From Gracilimonas sp046602855 (lineage in GTDB: Bacteria; Bacteroidota; Rhodothermia; Balneolales; Balneolaceae), in the NCBI RefSeq assembly GCF_046602855.1, contig NZ_JBKINJ010000001.1, forward strand, positions 62,001 through 126,000: DNA of 64,000 nucleotides, given 5' to 3'. A program made the position numbers and the translations under genes. Numbering within the stretch: the stretch's first letter is position 1; the number at the start of each line of letters is the position of its first letter. The notes below the pieces were generated by a model that saw only the letters and a program-made list of their open reading frames with translations, was not told where the DNA came from and did not search any database. This document shows, piece by piece, positions 26,896-35,629 of the stretch.

Positions 26896-26987
26896 GGTTT
26901 AAAGAATATCGAATATTCAATATTGTTCAAGGAATAATGTAGTCTTGACAGGATAATTCGAAATTTGTATGAGGCCTATTTAAAATT

Positions 26988-27437
26988 CTATGGTCTTTCC
27001 TTGCTGAGAGTACTATCAATAGTGATGTCACCTAATAACGTCCGGTGAACAGGGCATTTCTTCGAGATCTCCAGTAGCTTATCTAATTGCTCCTGAGTAA
27101 AATCTCCCTTTATGATCAGCTCTTTTTCGATGTGGTCGATCTTGCTTTTTGGGTCATCACAGTCCCTGCAATCATCAGCGTGGCGTTGGTTATGGCGCAG
27201 TTCAAGGTACATATCATCCAGTTGCCAGCCTTTTCGCTCAGCATACATTTTAACCGTCATAAGAGTACAGGAGCCGAGTCCCATAAGTAAATAGTCATAA
27301 GGATCCGGACCGGCATCGGTTCCACCTTTTACGCTTTCCGGCTCATCGGCAATAAGCTCGTGCTTGCCCGCTGTTAAGGTGGTTTTGTAGGTTTCTTCTT
27401 TAGGCAGGTGGACATGGATTATTTTTTGTTCGCTCAT
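26988..27437 (-). CDS. OsmC/Ohr-type thiol peroxidase
   Basis: A 149-residue OsmC-fold protein. The two redox cysteines are Cys57 (LLMGLGSCTLMTVKMYAERK) and Cys128 (ISKKCPVHRTL), at the usual positions for organic hydroperoxide reduction. An extra CxxC pair (Cys90, Cys93: ADDCRDCDD) lies in the exposed middle region, as in the YhfA/OsmC-like subgroup. The predicted job is protection against organic peroxides. The gene is on the minus strand, divergent from the next gene. Confidence 0.9.
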   Translation of the reverse strand: MSEQKIIHVHLPKEETYKTTLTAGKHELIADEPESVKGGTDAGPDPYDYLLMGLGSCTLMTVKMYAERKGWQLDDMYLELRHNQRHADDCRDCDDPKSKIDHIEKELIIKGDFTQEQLDKLLEISKKCPVHRTLLGDITIDSTLSKERP

Positions 27438-27573
27438 AAGTAACTAAAAGTAATGATTTATGGTTGGTGAGTTAAAGACCGATGAACTATATTGATAAAT
27501 GAAGTTTTTTTAAACAAAGAACTTAAGTGTATAAATATATTTACACATTTAATACTAATTAACTAAAGAGAAA

Positions 27574-28014
27574 ATGAAAAAACTTATATTTACTTTTATG
27601 ATTGTGGGTCTCTTGGGATCGTTGACATCAGTTAATGCTCAGATAAATGATGGTCATCAGTTCCTTAAAAAGCACATCAATTCAGTAGTGGAAGAAGTAG
27701 AAGAAGTTAAATCTCCTGATAAAAAGCGAGAGATATTGGATGAATCACTTGGTAATATCATAAAAGCCATTGAGAGGGTGAGTGAAAAGAAATCTGTGTC
27801 AGTATCAGAAAAAGAAAATCTGGCTGAATTCAAAGATCAACTGATTGAAAGAAGAGATGAGTTAAATGGAGAAAATGGTTATGGCACCATTCCCAACAGT
27901 CAGTTGAATAACTTTGCAAACTTTATACAGCAAGATATAGAACAGGCCGACAGACTGGTAACGTTAAGTCTGACAACGGTCTTGTTGATCGTACTTATAT
28001 TATTGTTGATCTGA
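27574..28014 (+). CDS. Small secreted protein with coiled coil and C-terminal membrane anchor
   Basis: A 146-residue protein I do not recognise. A signal peptide ends near residue 22 (VNAQ-I). A charged helical middle (about 25-100, rich in Glu and Lys) suggests a coiled coil. The last 18 residues (LVTLSLTTVLLIVLILLL) form a membrane segment with almost no residue after it. It would be a periplasmic helix held by a C-terminal tail. A Rho-independent terminator follows 21 bp after the stop. Confidence 0.7.
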   Translation: MKKLIFTFMIVGLLGSLTSVNAQINDGHQFLKKHINSVVEEVEEVKSPDKKREILDESLGNIIKAIERVSEKKSVSVSEKENLAEFKDQLIERRDELNGENGYGTIPNSQLNNFANFIQQDIEQADRLVTLSLTTVLLIVLILLLI

Positions 28015-28035
28015 TAAGAATAACTTAAAAACTCA

Positions 28036-28061
28036 AGCGTGGGATTACTCACGCTTTTTTT
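28036..28061 (+). terminator. Terminator ending directly at the next start codon
   Basis: AGCGTG and CACGCT form a 6-bp stem, followed by a run of T that ends in the base before the ATG of the next gene. The next gene therefore has no room for a ribosome binding site upstream of the hairpin's T run. Confidence 0.8.
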
Positions 28062-29081
28062 ATGTTGAAACATTTACTTGTCTTACTATTTCTTCCAATT
28101 ATTTTTGTGACCGGGTGTTCTGTTTCTCAAAAGGCGCTTGAGGAAAATTCCATACTCCCAAATTACTCGCTTTTGTATATCATTCATGGTGATGCCAACT
28201 ATACCTATCACATGGATTCAATGCGGCTAAATGCTGATAAAGAAGCTCTTGAAGAGGCGATAAAAGTCGCTGAAAAATCTTTAAATGGTGAAGTTTTTAT
28301 TTTTCATCAAAAAGAAGAAAAGAGGAGATTCTTTTTCTTTCCTAAAAAAGATCGAGTGTTATACCATTATAAGGGCGGAAAGCTGATTGGGAAAGAGAGG
28401 TACTCACCCTATGGAGGTGGATTGGTAAAAGAGGCAGAGCTTTTTGAAGAGAAAAGCACCGAAGGTGTGAAAAAAAAGTTCATGTTTTATTATGGTCATG
28501 AAATACCTTCTGACCCTTCCTTAGTCTATCATCAATCGTTCCCGGATCACATATTTAACACAGAGGTATTTACAAGTGATATTTCTTTATTCGGAAAGTC
28601 GTTTGATTTATTGGTGTTGTCGACCTGTAATAATGGAAATCCCCTTATGGCCAATAAATTATTGGGTAAAACCAGTTTTATGATAGCTTCGCCTCGGAAT
28701 CTTCATTTATCTTACATAAGATCTGATAAAGTGAATTTGATTGAAGAAGACCCTGAAATTTCAACTGAGGCCATTGCAGATTCTATTGCAAAGAGTTCTT
28801 TTAACCGGCTTTCAGGGCGGTTGCAAACCATGGTGACAATTGGGGTTTACAACCTGGAAAAAATAGGCTCCTATATTTCAGACCATTCAAATAGATATGA
28901 AGGTCACCTAAAAGACATAGAGCAAAAAACTCTCTTCAGAGATAATGTGGATTGCAATATACTTGATGTATTCACAGAGGACAGGCTCAGTGAACAAGGG
29001 GCGTATTTGTATTATAGATCACCTGCTTTTGGAAGAGAGTCAGGCAAAAAATCTCATTCCGTTTGGGGCTGTAAAAATTAA
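28062..29081 (+). CDS. Lipoprotein with a possible clan CD (clostripain-like) His/Cys dyad
   Basis: A 339-residue protein with a lipoprotein signal (VTGC-S, Cys19). I see a hydrophobic strand followed by His (KFMFYYGHEIPS, near 145) and, about 50 residues on, a hydrophobic strand followed by Cys (FDLLVLSTCNNG, near 190). This layout, strand-His then strand-Cys, is the clan CD (caspase, gingipain, clostripain C11) pattern, although the usual HG and AC pairs are HE and TC here. The rest is unrecognised. The start codon directly follows a terminator T run. Activity is inference. It could instead be an inactive relative. Confidence 0.6.
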   Translation: MLKHLLVLLFLPIIFVTGCSVSQKALEENSILPNYSLLYIIHGDANYTYHMDSMRLNADKEALEEAIKVAEKSLNGEVFIFHQKEEKRRFFFFPKKDRVLYHYKGGKLIGKERYSPYGGGLVKEAELFEEKSTEGVKKKFMFYYGHEIPSDPSLVYHQSFPDHIFNTEVFTSDISLFGKSFDLLVLSTCNNGNPLMANKLLGKTSFMIASPRNLHLSYIRSDKVNLIEEDPEISTEAIADSIAKSSFNRLSGRLQTMVTIGVYNLEKIGSYISDHSNRYEGHLKDIEQKTLFRDNVDCNILDVFTEDRLSEQGAYLYYRSPAFGRESGKKSHSVWGCKN

Positions 29082-29103
29082 TTTTGAACGGAGCTTTAAC
29101 TTA

Positions 29104-29152
29104 AGAGAGATGAATACAGTATAGAAATTATTTATGATAGGACGATCTCTCT
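29104..29152. repeat. Inverted repeat after the lipoprotein gene
   Basis: AGAGAGAT and ATCTCTCT form 8-bp arms around a 33-nt loop, in the gap of about 190 bp before the phosphoesterase gene. It has no T run and so is a weak terminator at best. Confidence 0.4.
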
Positions 29153-29270
29153 ATTTAAAAAGTGTCATTAATAATTCTCTAACACTATGGTAACCAATAT
29201 TTAATGCTGCCGATAATCCGGGTTAACATAGCTGTACGATATTTGCTGTAAATCATCTATTAAAAAAGCT

Positions 29271-30086
29271 ATGAAACGCCCTCTCGATACCGTCGTTCTT
29301 TCTGATATCCATCTCGGCACCGTCGGTTGCCACGCTGTCGAACTCGTACAATATCTAAATTCCATTGATCCAAAGAGAGTCGTTTTAAATGGAGATTTTA
29401 TCGACATGTGGAATTTCAGGAAGTACTACTGGCCTGATGCCCATATGCATGTGATCAGAACCCTCATCACTATGATGACAAACGGAGTGGACATCTACTA
29501 TCTGACGGGCAACCATGATGAAACCCTCCGTAAGATCTCTAGTTTACAACTGGGTCCTCTATTTATCAGGGATAAACTGGTTCTGGATATGAATGGCGAG
29601 AGTGTTTGGATCTTCCATGGTGATATATTTGATATCACCATGAAACACAGCAAGTGGGTGGCCAAATTGGGTGGTAAGGGGTATGAATTACTTATTTTGC
29701 TTAATCGGTGGATGAATAACCTGTCAGAAAAGCTTGGTTATGGAAAATTTTCTCTTTCCAAAAAGATCAAAGACAGTGTTAAGCAAGCTGTAAATTTTAT
29801 CGATGATTTTGAAGTGACAGCTATGGAGTTGGCCATAGAAGAAGGTTATGATTATGTGGTGTGTGGACATATTCATCAGCCCAAGATTCGCGGATACGAA
29901 AATGAGAAAGGCTCGGTGATCTATCTCAATTCCGGAGATTGGGTCGAAAATCTGACCTGTTTGGAATTTGATGGAGCAGAATGGAACCTTTACCGGTACA
30001 GTGAGGATAAGTTTCTGCAGCAAAACCCGAGAATGAACCTGCTTATGAAAAGCCATACGTTCGATCATAAGGTTATGATCGGATGA
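29271..30086 (+). CDS. LpxH-like calcineurin-type metallophosphoesterase
   Basis: A 271-residue soluble enzyme with all five metal motifs of the calcineurin fold: LSDIHLG (Asp12, His14), NGDFIDMW, TGNHDE, FHGDIFD and CGHIHQP. It is of the UDP-2,3-diacylglucosamine diphosphatase (LpxH, COG2908) type, which cleaves the nucleotide in lipid A synthesis, but it is longer than E. coli LpxH and may act on a different substrate. Its stop overlaps the glycosyltransferase start by 4 bp (ATGA), so the two are translationally coupled. Confidence 0.85.
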   Translation: MKRPLDTVVLSDIHLGTVGCHAVELVQYLNSIDPKRVVLNGDFIDMWNFRKYYWPDAHMHVIRTLITMMTNGVDIYYLTGNHDETLRKISSLQLGPLFIRDKLVLDMNGESVWIFHGDIFDITMKHSKWVAKLGGKGYELLILLNRWMNNLSEKLGYGKFSLSKKIKDSVKQAVNFIDDFEVTAMELAIEEGYDYVVCGHIHQPKIRGYENEKGSVIYLNSGDWVENLTCLEFDGAEWNLYRYSEDKFLQQNPRMNLLMKSHTFDHKVMIG

Positions 30087-31108
30087 AAATATTATACGGC
30101 GTTCAGGGTACCGGACATGGTCATATCAGTCGTGCCAGGGTGGTATTGCCAAAACTTCGGGAATACGCAGAAGTGGATGTGCTGATCAGTGGCTATAATT
30201 TCAAAATGTCCATTGATGGCCCGGTTGATTTCAAAGCACGGGGATTAAGTCTGGCATATGATAACAGAGGGAGTATTGATCTTTTTGAAACAGTATTAGG
30301 CTTGAACTTTGTCAGGTTCGTTCGCGATATTCAAAAAGTATCGATCCAGAATTATGATTTTATAGTAAATGATTTTGAACCTGTCACAGCCTGGGCAGCG
30401 AAAAGAGCAGGAATGCCTTGCGTAGCTATCAGTCATCAGGCTTCGTTCTTATCAGATAGGGTGCCACGACCGGAAAAGCGATCACCGTTTGCAGAAAACC
30501 TGATGAGACATTTTGCTCCAAGTACTTCTTCAGTTGGGTCTCACTATCTCAGGTATGATGACTTCATCGAGCCACCCATCATTAGAAGGCATATCCGTGA
30601 ACTGAGTCCTGCTCGGGAGGATCATGTTACCGTTTATCTGCCGGCATTTGACCATGAGACGCTTGTTTCCATATTCAGGCAAATCAAAAAGGTCAGGTGG
30701 CATATCTTTTCACCAAATTGTGACGCTGCCTATCAAAAAGGAAATGTTGAAGTCAATCCGGTTGGCAAAGAAACTTTCCTTGAAAGTATTGAAAGTTGCT
30801 TGGGTATTGTTTCGGCAACGGGATTTGAAACCAGTTCTGAAGCGATGTATCTGGGCAAAAAGTTTCTCACTATCCCCATAAAAAATCAGTATGAACAATT
30901 GTGCAATGCGGCTGCTTTGAAAAAACTGGGAGGGAAGGTCGTCTATCAGATCGATCAACATTTTGCACAAGAGTTATCAGCATGGATCGATGAAGGCAAA
31001 GAATTAAGCTTACCTGAAATTTCTGATGAAGAAGAACTGGTGCAGAAAATTATAAAAGCGGGGGTGGGGCAGGGTAAGGAGCTTCAGGAAGCGGAATTGG
31101 TTTCGTAG
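30083..31108 (+). CDS. GT-B glycosyltransferase (MurG/UGT-like)
   Basis: A 341-residue protein. The N-terminal loop YGVQGTGHGHISRARVVLPK is the acceptor-side glycine loop of UGT/MurG-like enzymes. The C-terminal half holds the donor-binding block SATGFETSSEAMYLGKK followed by IPIKNQYEQLCNA. There is no signal peptide. Overlap with the phosphoesterase gene and the frequent pairing of the two families in Bacteroidota suggest a common cell-envelope lipid or glycan pathway. The sugar and acceptor cannot be stated. Confidence 0.82.
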   Translation: MKILYGVQGTGHGHISRARVVLPKLREYAEVDVLISGYNFKMSIDGPVDFKARGLSLAYDNRGSIDLFETVLGLNFVRFVRDIQKVSIQNYDFIVNDFEPVTAWAAKRAGMPCVAISHQASFLSDRVPRPEKRSPFAENLMRHFAPSTSSVGSHYLRYDDFIEPPIIRRHIRELSPAREDHVTVYLPAFDHETLVSIFRQIKKVRWHIFSPNCDAAYQKGNVEVNPVGKETFLESIESCLGIVSATGFETSSEAMYLGKKFLTIPIKNQYEQLCNAAALKKLGGKVVYQIDQHFAQELSAWIDEGKELSLPEISDEEELVQKIIKAGVGQGKELQEAELVS

Positions 31109-31322
31109 CCCCACTCACATCCCTCTGGTTTTGAGCTGAAGCTCTAAACCGGTCTCCCTTCCAAGAGAGAATTTTCTTAATTCAGTTCTGAAGGTTGCTA
31201 AAACCACGAAACTCTGTTCACTTATAAAGAATCTCCAAAGAGAAATTCCCTCTTTGAAGAGGGACAGAAAATGATCTTCCGATCATTTACAGGGTGATGT
31301 CAGTTGATAAATGAAAGGGAGA
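31109..31322. other. Non-coding gap with two perfect palindromic hairpins
   Basis: No credible gene is seen between the glycosyltransferase and the DinB gene. CCCTCTTTGAAGAGGG (31248-31263) is a perfect 16-bp palindrome, and AAATGATC-TTCC-GATCATTT (31269-31288) is an 8-bp hairpin. The first may be a weak terminator; neither is followed by a clear T run. Confidence 0.5.
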
Positions 31323-31847
31323 TCACAAATACTTTTCTTTGATCATTTCAACATGGTGCAGTTCATGCCCGGCAATGATGAAGGGAAAAGAGCGAACCGT
31401 AAATTCTACACCATTGGCCATGCCTTTCAGGCCTATCATTTCTTTGGTCATGTTTTGAAATAAATGAATGGATGCGATACGAACGGCTAAATATTCATTA
31501 GCCAGGTTGCTGATTGTGCGGCTGTTGTAGTTAGAGTATTTCACATAATTATCCTGATCCATTGGTGGCTGAGGGTTGGGATCGCGTCTCGAAAATGCCT
31601 GTGCCCTGTAACTGAACATGCGCTCGGTTTCAATAAGATGACCGATGATCTGCTTAATCGTCCACTTGCCTTCAGCATAGGAATGAAAAGCCTTGTCGCC
31701 GGGTATGGCATTGATGAAGGTGTAGAACTCATGCATTTGTGCTTTCAATGTCTCTACGATATTTGTTTTAGGGACATGGGCCACATAATCGGCATAGTAG
31801 TGAGCATATTCTGAACCGGACGGATATTCTTTATCCCAAACTGACAT
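31323..31847 (-). CDS. DinB-family protein
   Basis: A 174-residue four-helix-bundle protein. The DinB metal triad is visible as His in IGHLIETERMFSYR and the pair AGHELHHVEMI near the C-terminus. WTIKQIIGHL and GDKAFHSYAEGKW are standard DinB blocks. Such proteins are often thiol-transfer or damage-inducible enzymes; the substrate cannot be read. The gene is monocistronic on the minus strand, downstream of a terminator of the M16 pair. Confidence 0.88.
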   Translation of the reverse strand: MSVWDKEYPSGSEYAHYYADYVAHVPKTNIVETLKAQMHEFYTFINAIPGDKAFHSYAEGKWTIKQIIGHLIETERMFSYRAQAFSRRDPNPQPPMDQDNYVKYSNYNSRTISNLANEYLAVRIASIHLFQNMTKEMIGLKGMANGVEFTVRSFPFIIAGHELHHVEMIKEKYL

Positions 31848-31912
31848 AATGTTAACCTCTGTAATTGATTTACTTGAATATAGAGGACAGATAGATAAAA
31901 TTGAATAAAAAA

Positions 31913-31942
31913 ATCCCGCACCTCAATAAAGAGATGCGGGAT
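31913..31942 (-). terminator. Terminator after the M16 operon
   Basis: ATCCCGCA and TGCGGGAT form an 8-bp stem, with an inner CTC/GAG pair. On the minus strand a run of seven T follows. It lies 26 bp beyond the stop of the second M16 gene. Confidence 0.9.
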
Positions 31943-31967
31943 CGTAAATTATAAACCGGAAGTTTTC

Positions 31968-34034
31968 TTAGTTATTTACTTCAAGGCTGTCAGTTTTACT
32001 TGAGCTTGCTTTTTCATCATTAGCATAAGATGTTGTTACGAATGCATAGGTCACGCCATCAACGGTATTCCAGTCAGAGTATTCAGTTCTAACCGTTTGA
32101 TTTTCTCCGGATTGTGGATTGAATTGTGAGAACGTACTCATCATAGGCAGTGAGGTTGCAGAATCGAGATAGTATGTGACAGGAGACTCAAAATTGATCT
32201 TCAGTTTCACATACTCGGTATCACCAATGGTCTCAGTACCCATGTATTCAGCATCCAGAGTACTTCTGTCGAGAGCAATACTCATGTAGCTTCGTTTGAT
32301 CTCATTTTGGACCTGTTGAACCTGAGCCGGAGGCATTGGGAATTCCTGAGAACCAAGCTTCTGACTGCCTTTTCCGTCAGCAACGTTGATCTCAATTTGA
32401 CCTTGAGGTGTACTGAGAACCGCGTTCTGAGAATTCTCAAGAAAGTTGATGGTCACTGTTCCGGATACAGCGATCTCACCCATCGGAGAGTTGATGGTTT
32501 GCTCACCAACGGTGGTGATCGATTCAACTTCAGTTCCGGGTTCAACAATGGCTTCAGCCATATTCTTCAACCACTCTTGGCCCTGAGCAGAATCACCTGC
32601 TTCCTGAGGTTCATCTGATGCCGGTTGTGGAATGGTGATGTCAAGTTCATTTACATTACCATACTTTTCAAGCTGATCACCGATCTCAGCTTTATTGCCA
32701 ACTACGAGGATCTGAACCTGATCCGGATTCATGTACTCCTGGGCCACACGCTGCACGTCTTCAATAGTGGTGGCACGAATGCCTTTTACAAGTTCATCAA
32801 AGGCGTCCTCCGAGAGTCCATTATATTCATTACTGATCCGTTCGTTCAGGATCTGAGATTTGCTGTCATATCGGAAAACAAGTGAATTCAGAAACCGATC
32901 TTTGGTATCCTGTAATTCCTTAGCTGAAATGGGTTCATCCTGAAGTTTTTTAACCTCAGCCAGGATAGCGTCGATAGCTTCAGCTGTAGTGGCACTGCTG
33001 GTCATGGTCGTCAGCCTGAAAGTACCGGGATAATTAATGTTGGATCCGTAGCTTCCGCCTACTGAATAAGCGAGTCCCAGATTGGTGCGAACTTCCTGAA
33101 AGAGTCGGCTGGAAAAGCCACCGCCAAGAATCTGATTCATTACTTGGATAGCAGGATAATCCGGATTTTCTCGCAATCCACCAATGTGCCCCATGGTTAC
33201 GTAACTCTGATTTACGTCCGGTTTGTCCACAAGATTAATAGTGGAAGGATAATCGTATTCGATATCAGGGTAGATCAGGTTGGTTGGGCTGCCGGTTGGC
33301 AAGCTGCCAAAAGCCTCGCGCAGCTTTTGTTTCATGTCTTCTGTATCAAAATCACCGACAATACCAACGGTCATATTGGACCCTACAAAGTGGTTTTTGT
33401 GGAATTCGATCATGTCTTCTCGGGTGATGTTATCAACCGTCTCGTATTCGGTCTGGCGGGTATAAACAGAATTCTCTCCGTAGATCAGCTCTTGAAATTC
33501 ACGCCCGGCGATCTGTTGTTGCTCATCATTTCGCCTGGAAATACCGCTCTTGGTCTGTGTTTTTGCCAGATCGATCTTGTCCTGAGGGAATGCCGGATTC
33601 AGCAACAGATCCACGAAAGCAGGAAGAAGCGTTTCGAAGTCCTCTTTTAATACATTCATGGTGCCTCCACCGGAACCAAAGCCAATAAAGGTGGACATAA
33701 AGGCTGCATTATCTTCTAGTAAGGTATTCAGTTGATCAGCCGGGTAGTTCTCGGACCCCCCTTCCCGCATCACCTGTCCGGTCATGCCTGCCAAACCTGT
33801 TTTACTTGCAGGAACCAGAAGTCCCCCGGTCTTTACCGTTACCCGCACATTGATAAGGGGCAATTCCTTGTCTTCAACCAGATAGAATTTAATGCCGTTA
33901 TCAAGGTTGAATTCCTCAATTTCGGGCATGTTTATTGGATTCAACTCCGGATATTCGATCTCGTCATACCTTTTCTGTGCCATCAAAGGCAACGCGAAAA
34001 GTGCGATGAATAAAAATATGGTTAATCGTTTCAT
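31968..34034 (-). CDS. M16 peptidase homologue without zinc motif, with C-terminal extension
   Basis: A 688-residue protein with a signal peptide (cleavage near 19, PLMAQ-K). The M16 core spans about 35-465, but the HxxEH metal motif is absent: at its place stands GLAGMTGQVMREGG. The GGGFSSRLFQEVR...GLAYSVG block keeps the Arg/Tyr pair typical of the non-catalytic half. Residues about 480-688 are an extra beta-rich region with repeated LolA-like strands (STPQGQIEINVADGKG, SMGEI-type). The start at 34034 is preferred over an in-frame ATG at 34094, because the signal peptide begins there. It pairs with the catalytic subunit immediately upstream. Confidence 0.85.
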   Translation of the reverse strand: MKRLTIFLFIALFALPLMAQKRYDEIEYPELNPINMPEIEEFNLDNGIKFYLVEDKELPLINVRVTVKTGGLLVPASKTGLAGMTGQVMREGGSENYPADQLNTLLEDNAAFMSTFIGFGSGGGTMNVLKEDFETLLPAFVDLLLNPAFPQDKIDLAKTQTKSGISRRNDEQQQIAGREFQELIYGENSVYTRQTEYETVDNITREDMIEFHKNHFVGSNMTVGIVGDFDTEDMKQKLREAFGSLPTGSPTNLIYPDIEYDYPSTINLVDKPDVNQSYVTMGHIGGLRENPDYPAIQVMNQILGGGFSSRLFQEVRTNLGLAYSVGGSYGSNINYPGTFRLTTMTSSATTAEAIDAILAEVKKLQDEPISAKELQDTKDRFLNSLVFRYDSKSQILNERISNEYNGLSEDAFDELVKGIRATTIEDVQRVAQEYMNPDQVQILVVGNKAEIGDQLEKYGNVNELDITIPQPASDEPQEAGDSAQGQEWLKNMAEAIVEPGTEVESITTVGEQTINSPMGEIAVSGTVTINFLENSQNAVLSTPQGQIEINVADGKGSQKLGSQEFPMPPAQVQQVQNEIKRSYMSIALDRSTLDAEYMGTETIGDTEYVKLKINFESPVTYYLDSATSLPMMSTFSQFNPQSGENQTVRTEYSDWNTVDGVTYAFVTTSYANDEKASSSKTDSLEVNN

Positions 34035-34065
34035 AATTGGATCAATTTGATTTAAAACTCTGGGG

Positions 34066-35571
34066 TTAGGATTCAGCTCGTACAGTTGCGCCAACGGTGC
34101 GATTGTCTTTGGTCAGGTACTCTTGTGCTACCCGTTGCAAGTCTTCGAGAGTTACCTCGTTGATCCTGTCAAGGCGTAGAAATACCTCTCTCCAATCACC
34201 TTTATTTGCATAGGTACTGGCAAAGTTACTGGCCAATCCTGTGTTGTTATTCAATCCACGGATAATACCGGCACGTATGTTGGTCCTGGCACGATCCAAT
34301 TCTTCCTGAGTGAGAATCCCCTCTTTTACAGACTCGATCTCTGTATATATTGATTGTTCAAGTGTATCCAATTCCACATTCATGTTTGGAACCGCCAGGG
34401 TTAAGAACATGGAAGAGTACTTACTTCCCGGAAAACCGTTAAAGGCTCCAACCTGAAGGGCTAGCTGATCTTCGTCTACGAGTTTCTTGTAAAGAAGTGA
34501 TGTTCGCCCACTGGAAATGATATTACCTAAGAGATTCAAAGCTTCAAAATCTTCATGCGATTCCGAAACACCGTGGTAACCAATTAACATGATCGGCTGG
34601 GAGTTTCCTTCAATGGTAAAACGTCTCTCACCGCGTTGGGTCGGCTCTTTGGTCGTTACGATAGGAGCAGGTTTGCTTTTACGAAGGTCACCAAAATACA
34701 TTTCCGCAAATTCTTTCATTTTATCCGGTTCCACATCACCCGCAATTGCAATGGTAATATTGCTGGGCACATAATATTTATCGTAGAAATCCTTGGCGTC
34801 TGCAATGGTGGTGGCAGTGATATCAGAGTTCCAACCCACTACAGGCCTGCCGTATGGGTGAGCGGTGTAGGCCACGGCAAGAAATTCCTCGACCAATCGA
34901 CCTATAGGACTCGATTCGGTTCTCATATTACGCTCTTCACGCACTACCTCCTTTTCAACGTAAAATTCGCGGAAAGTTGGGTTCTTGAAGCGATCGGCTT
35001 CCAGGTTGAACCAAAGTTCGGCGCGGTTGGATGGCAAACTGTAAAAGTAGTTGGTGAAATCAGCTCCGGTGGAGGCATTTAATCCTGTTCCGCCATTCTG
35101 CTGTATGATCTGGGAGAACTCGTTGTTCACAACATACTGCTTCGACTCTTCCTGATATTTCTGGAAATTAGACCAATATTGATCCATAAGTGAACTGTCA
35201 GGATTGGTCTTATAGCTTTCGCGAAGCCAGTTTTGATAAGCCTCATCCATTTTGTTGATGGCAACCTTTTCTTTTTCCCAATCGGTGGTGCCGATGTAGT
35301 GGGTGCCTTTGAAAGCCATGTGCTCAAAAATGTGAGCTATACCGGTGTTGCCAACGGGTTCGTTTGCCCCACCTACATTGATATGTGTGTAAAAGCTTGC
35401 CACGGGTGCATCATGCCTTTCAATAATGATGAAGTGCAAGCCGTTGTCGAGCGTAAACTCAGTTACTTTTTCTTCAAATTCCTCCAGATACTGAGCCTGA
35501 ATCCCCGAAAAGGAAAATAGTAAAGCAAGCATCAGCAAAGATATTGCTGTCTTCTTGGTGTTGTTTTTCAT
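34066..35571 (-). CDS. M16 zinc metallopeptidase, catalytic subunit
   Basis: A 501-residue secreted protein (signal cleavage near 27, GIQAQ-Y). The inverted zinc motif HIFEH (His80, Glu83, His84) is complete, with the third ligand in VVREERNMRTE near 175. Two M16 halves are visible, about 35-235 and 240-490. This is the active partner of a two-gene M16B pair, in which the second protein completes the closed chamber that degrades small peptides. The next gene starts 31 bp downstream, so they form one operon. Confidence 0.92.
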   Translation of the reverse strand: MKNNTKKTAISLLMLALLFSFSGIQAQYLEEFEEKVTEFTLDNGLHFIIIERHDAPVASFYTHINVGGANEPVGNTGIAHIFEHMAFKGTHYIGTTDWEKEKVAINKMDEAYQNWLRESYKTNPDSSLMDQYWSNFQKYQEESKQYVVNNEFSQIIQQNGGTGLNASTGADFTNYFYSLPSNRAELWFNLEADRFKNPTFREFYVEKEVVREERNMRTESSPIGRLVEEFLAVAYTAHPYGRPVVGWNSDITATTIADAKDFYDKYYVPSNITIAIAGDVEPDKMKEFAEMYFGDLRKSKPAPIVTTKEPTQRGERRFTIEGNSQPIMLIGYHGVSESHEDFEALNLLGNIISSGRTSLLYKKLVDEDQLALQVGAFNGFPGSKYSSMFLTLAVPNMNVELDTLEQSIYTEIESVKEGILTQEELDRARTNIRAGIIRGLNNNTGLASNFASTYANKGDWREVFLRLDRINEVTLEDLQRVAQEYLTKDNRTVGATVRAES

Positions 35572-35629
35572 TTGTACAGAAGTTTATGAATAGTAATAAA
35601 TTGTAAAGGAGAAAATGCTTGGATAACAA

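Noticed and set aside
33144..33650. A 168-residue open frame opposite the second M16 gene
   Set aside because: Shadow of the M16 coding frame; no known motif and no upstream signal.
34036..34094. In-frame upstream start for the inactive M16 protein
   Set aside because: It would place 20 odd residues before a clear signal peptide (MKRLTIFLFIALFALP) and overlap the upstream gene.
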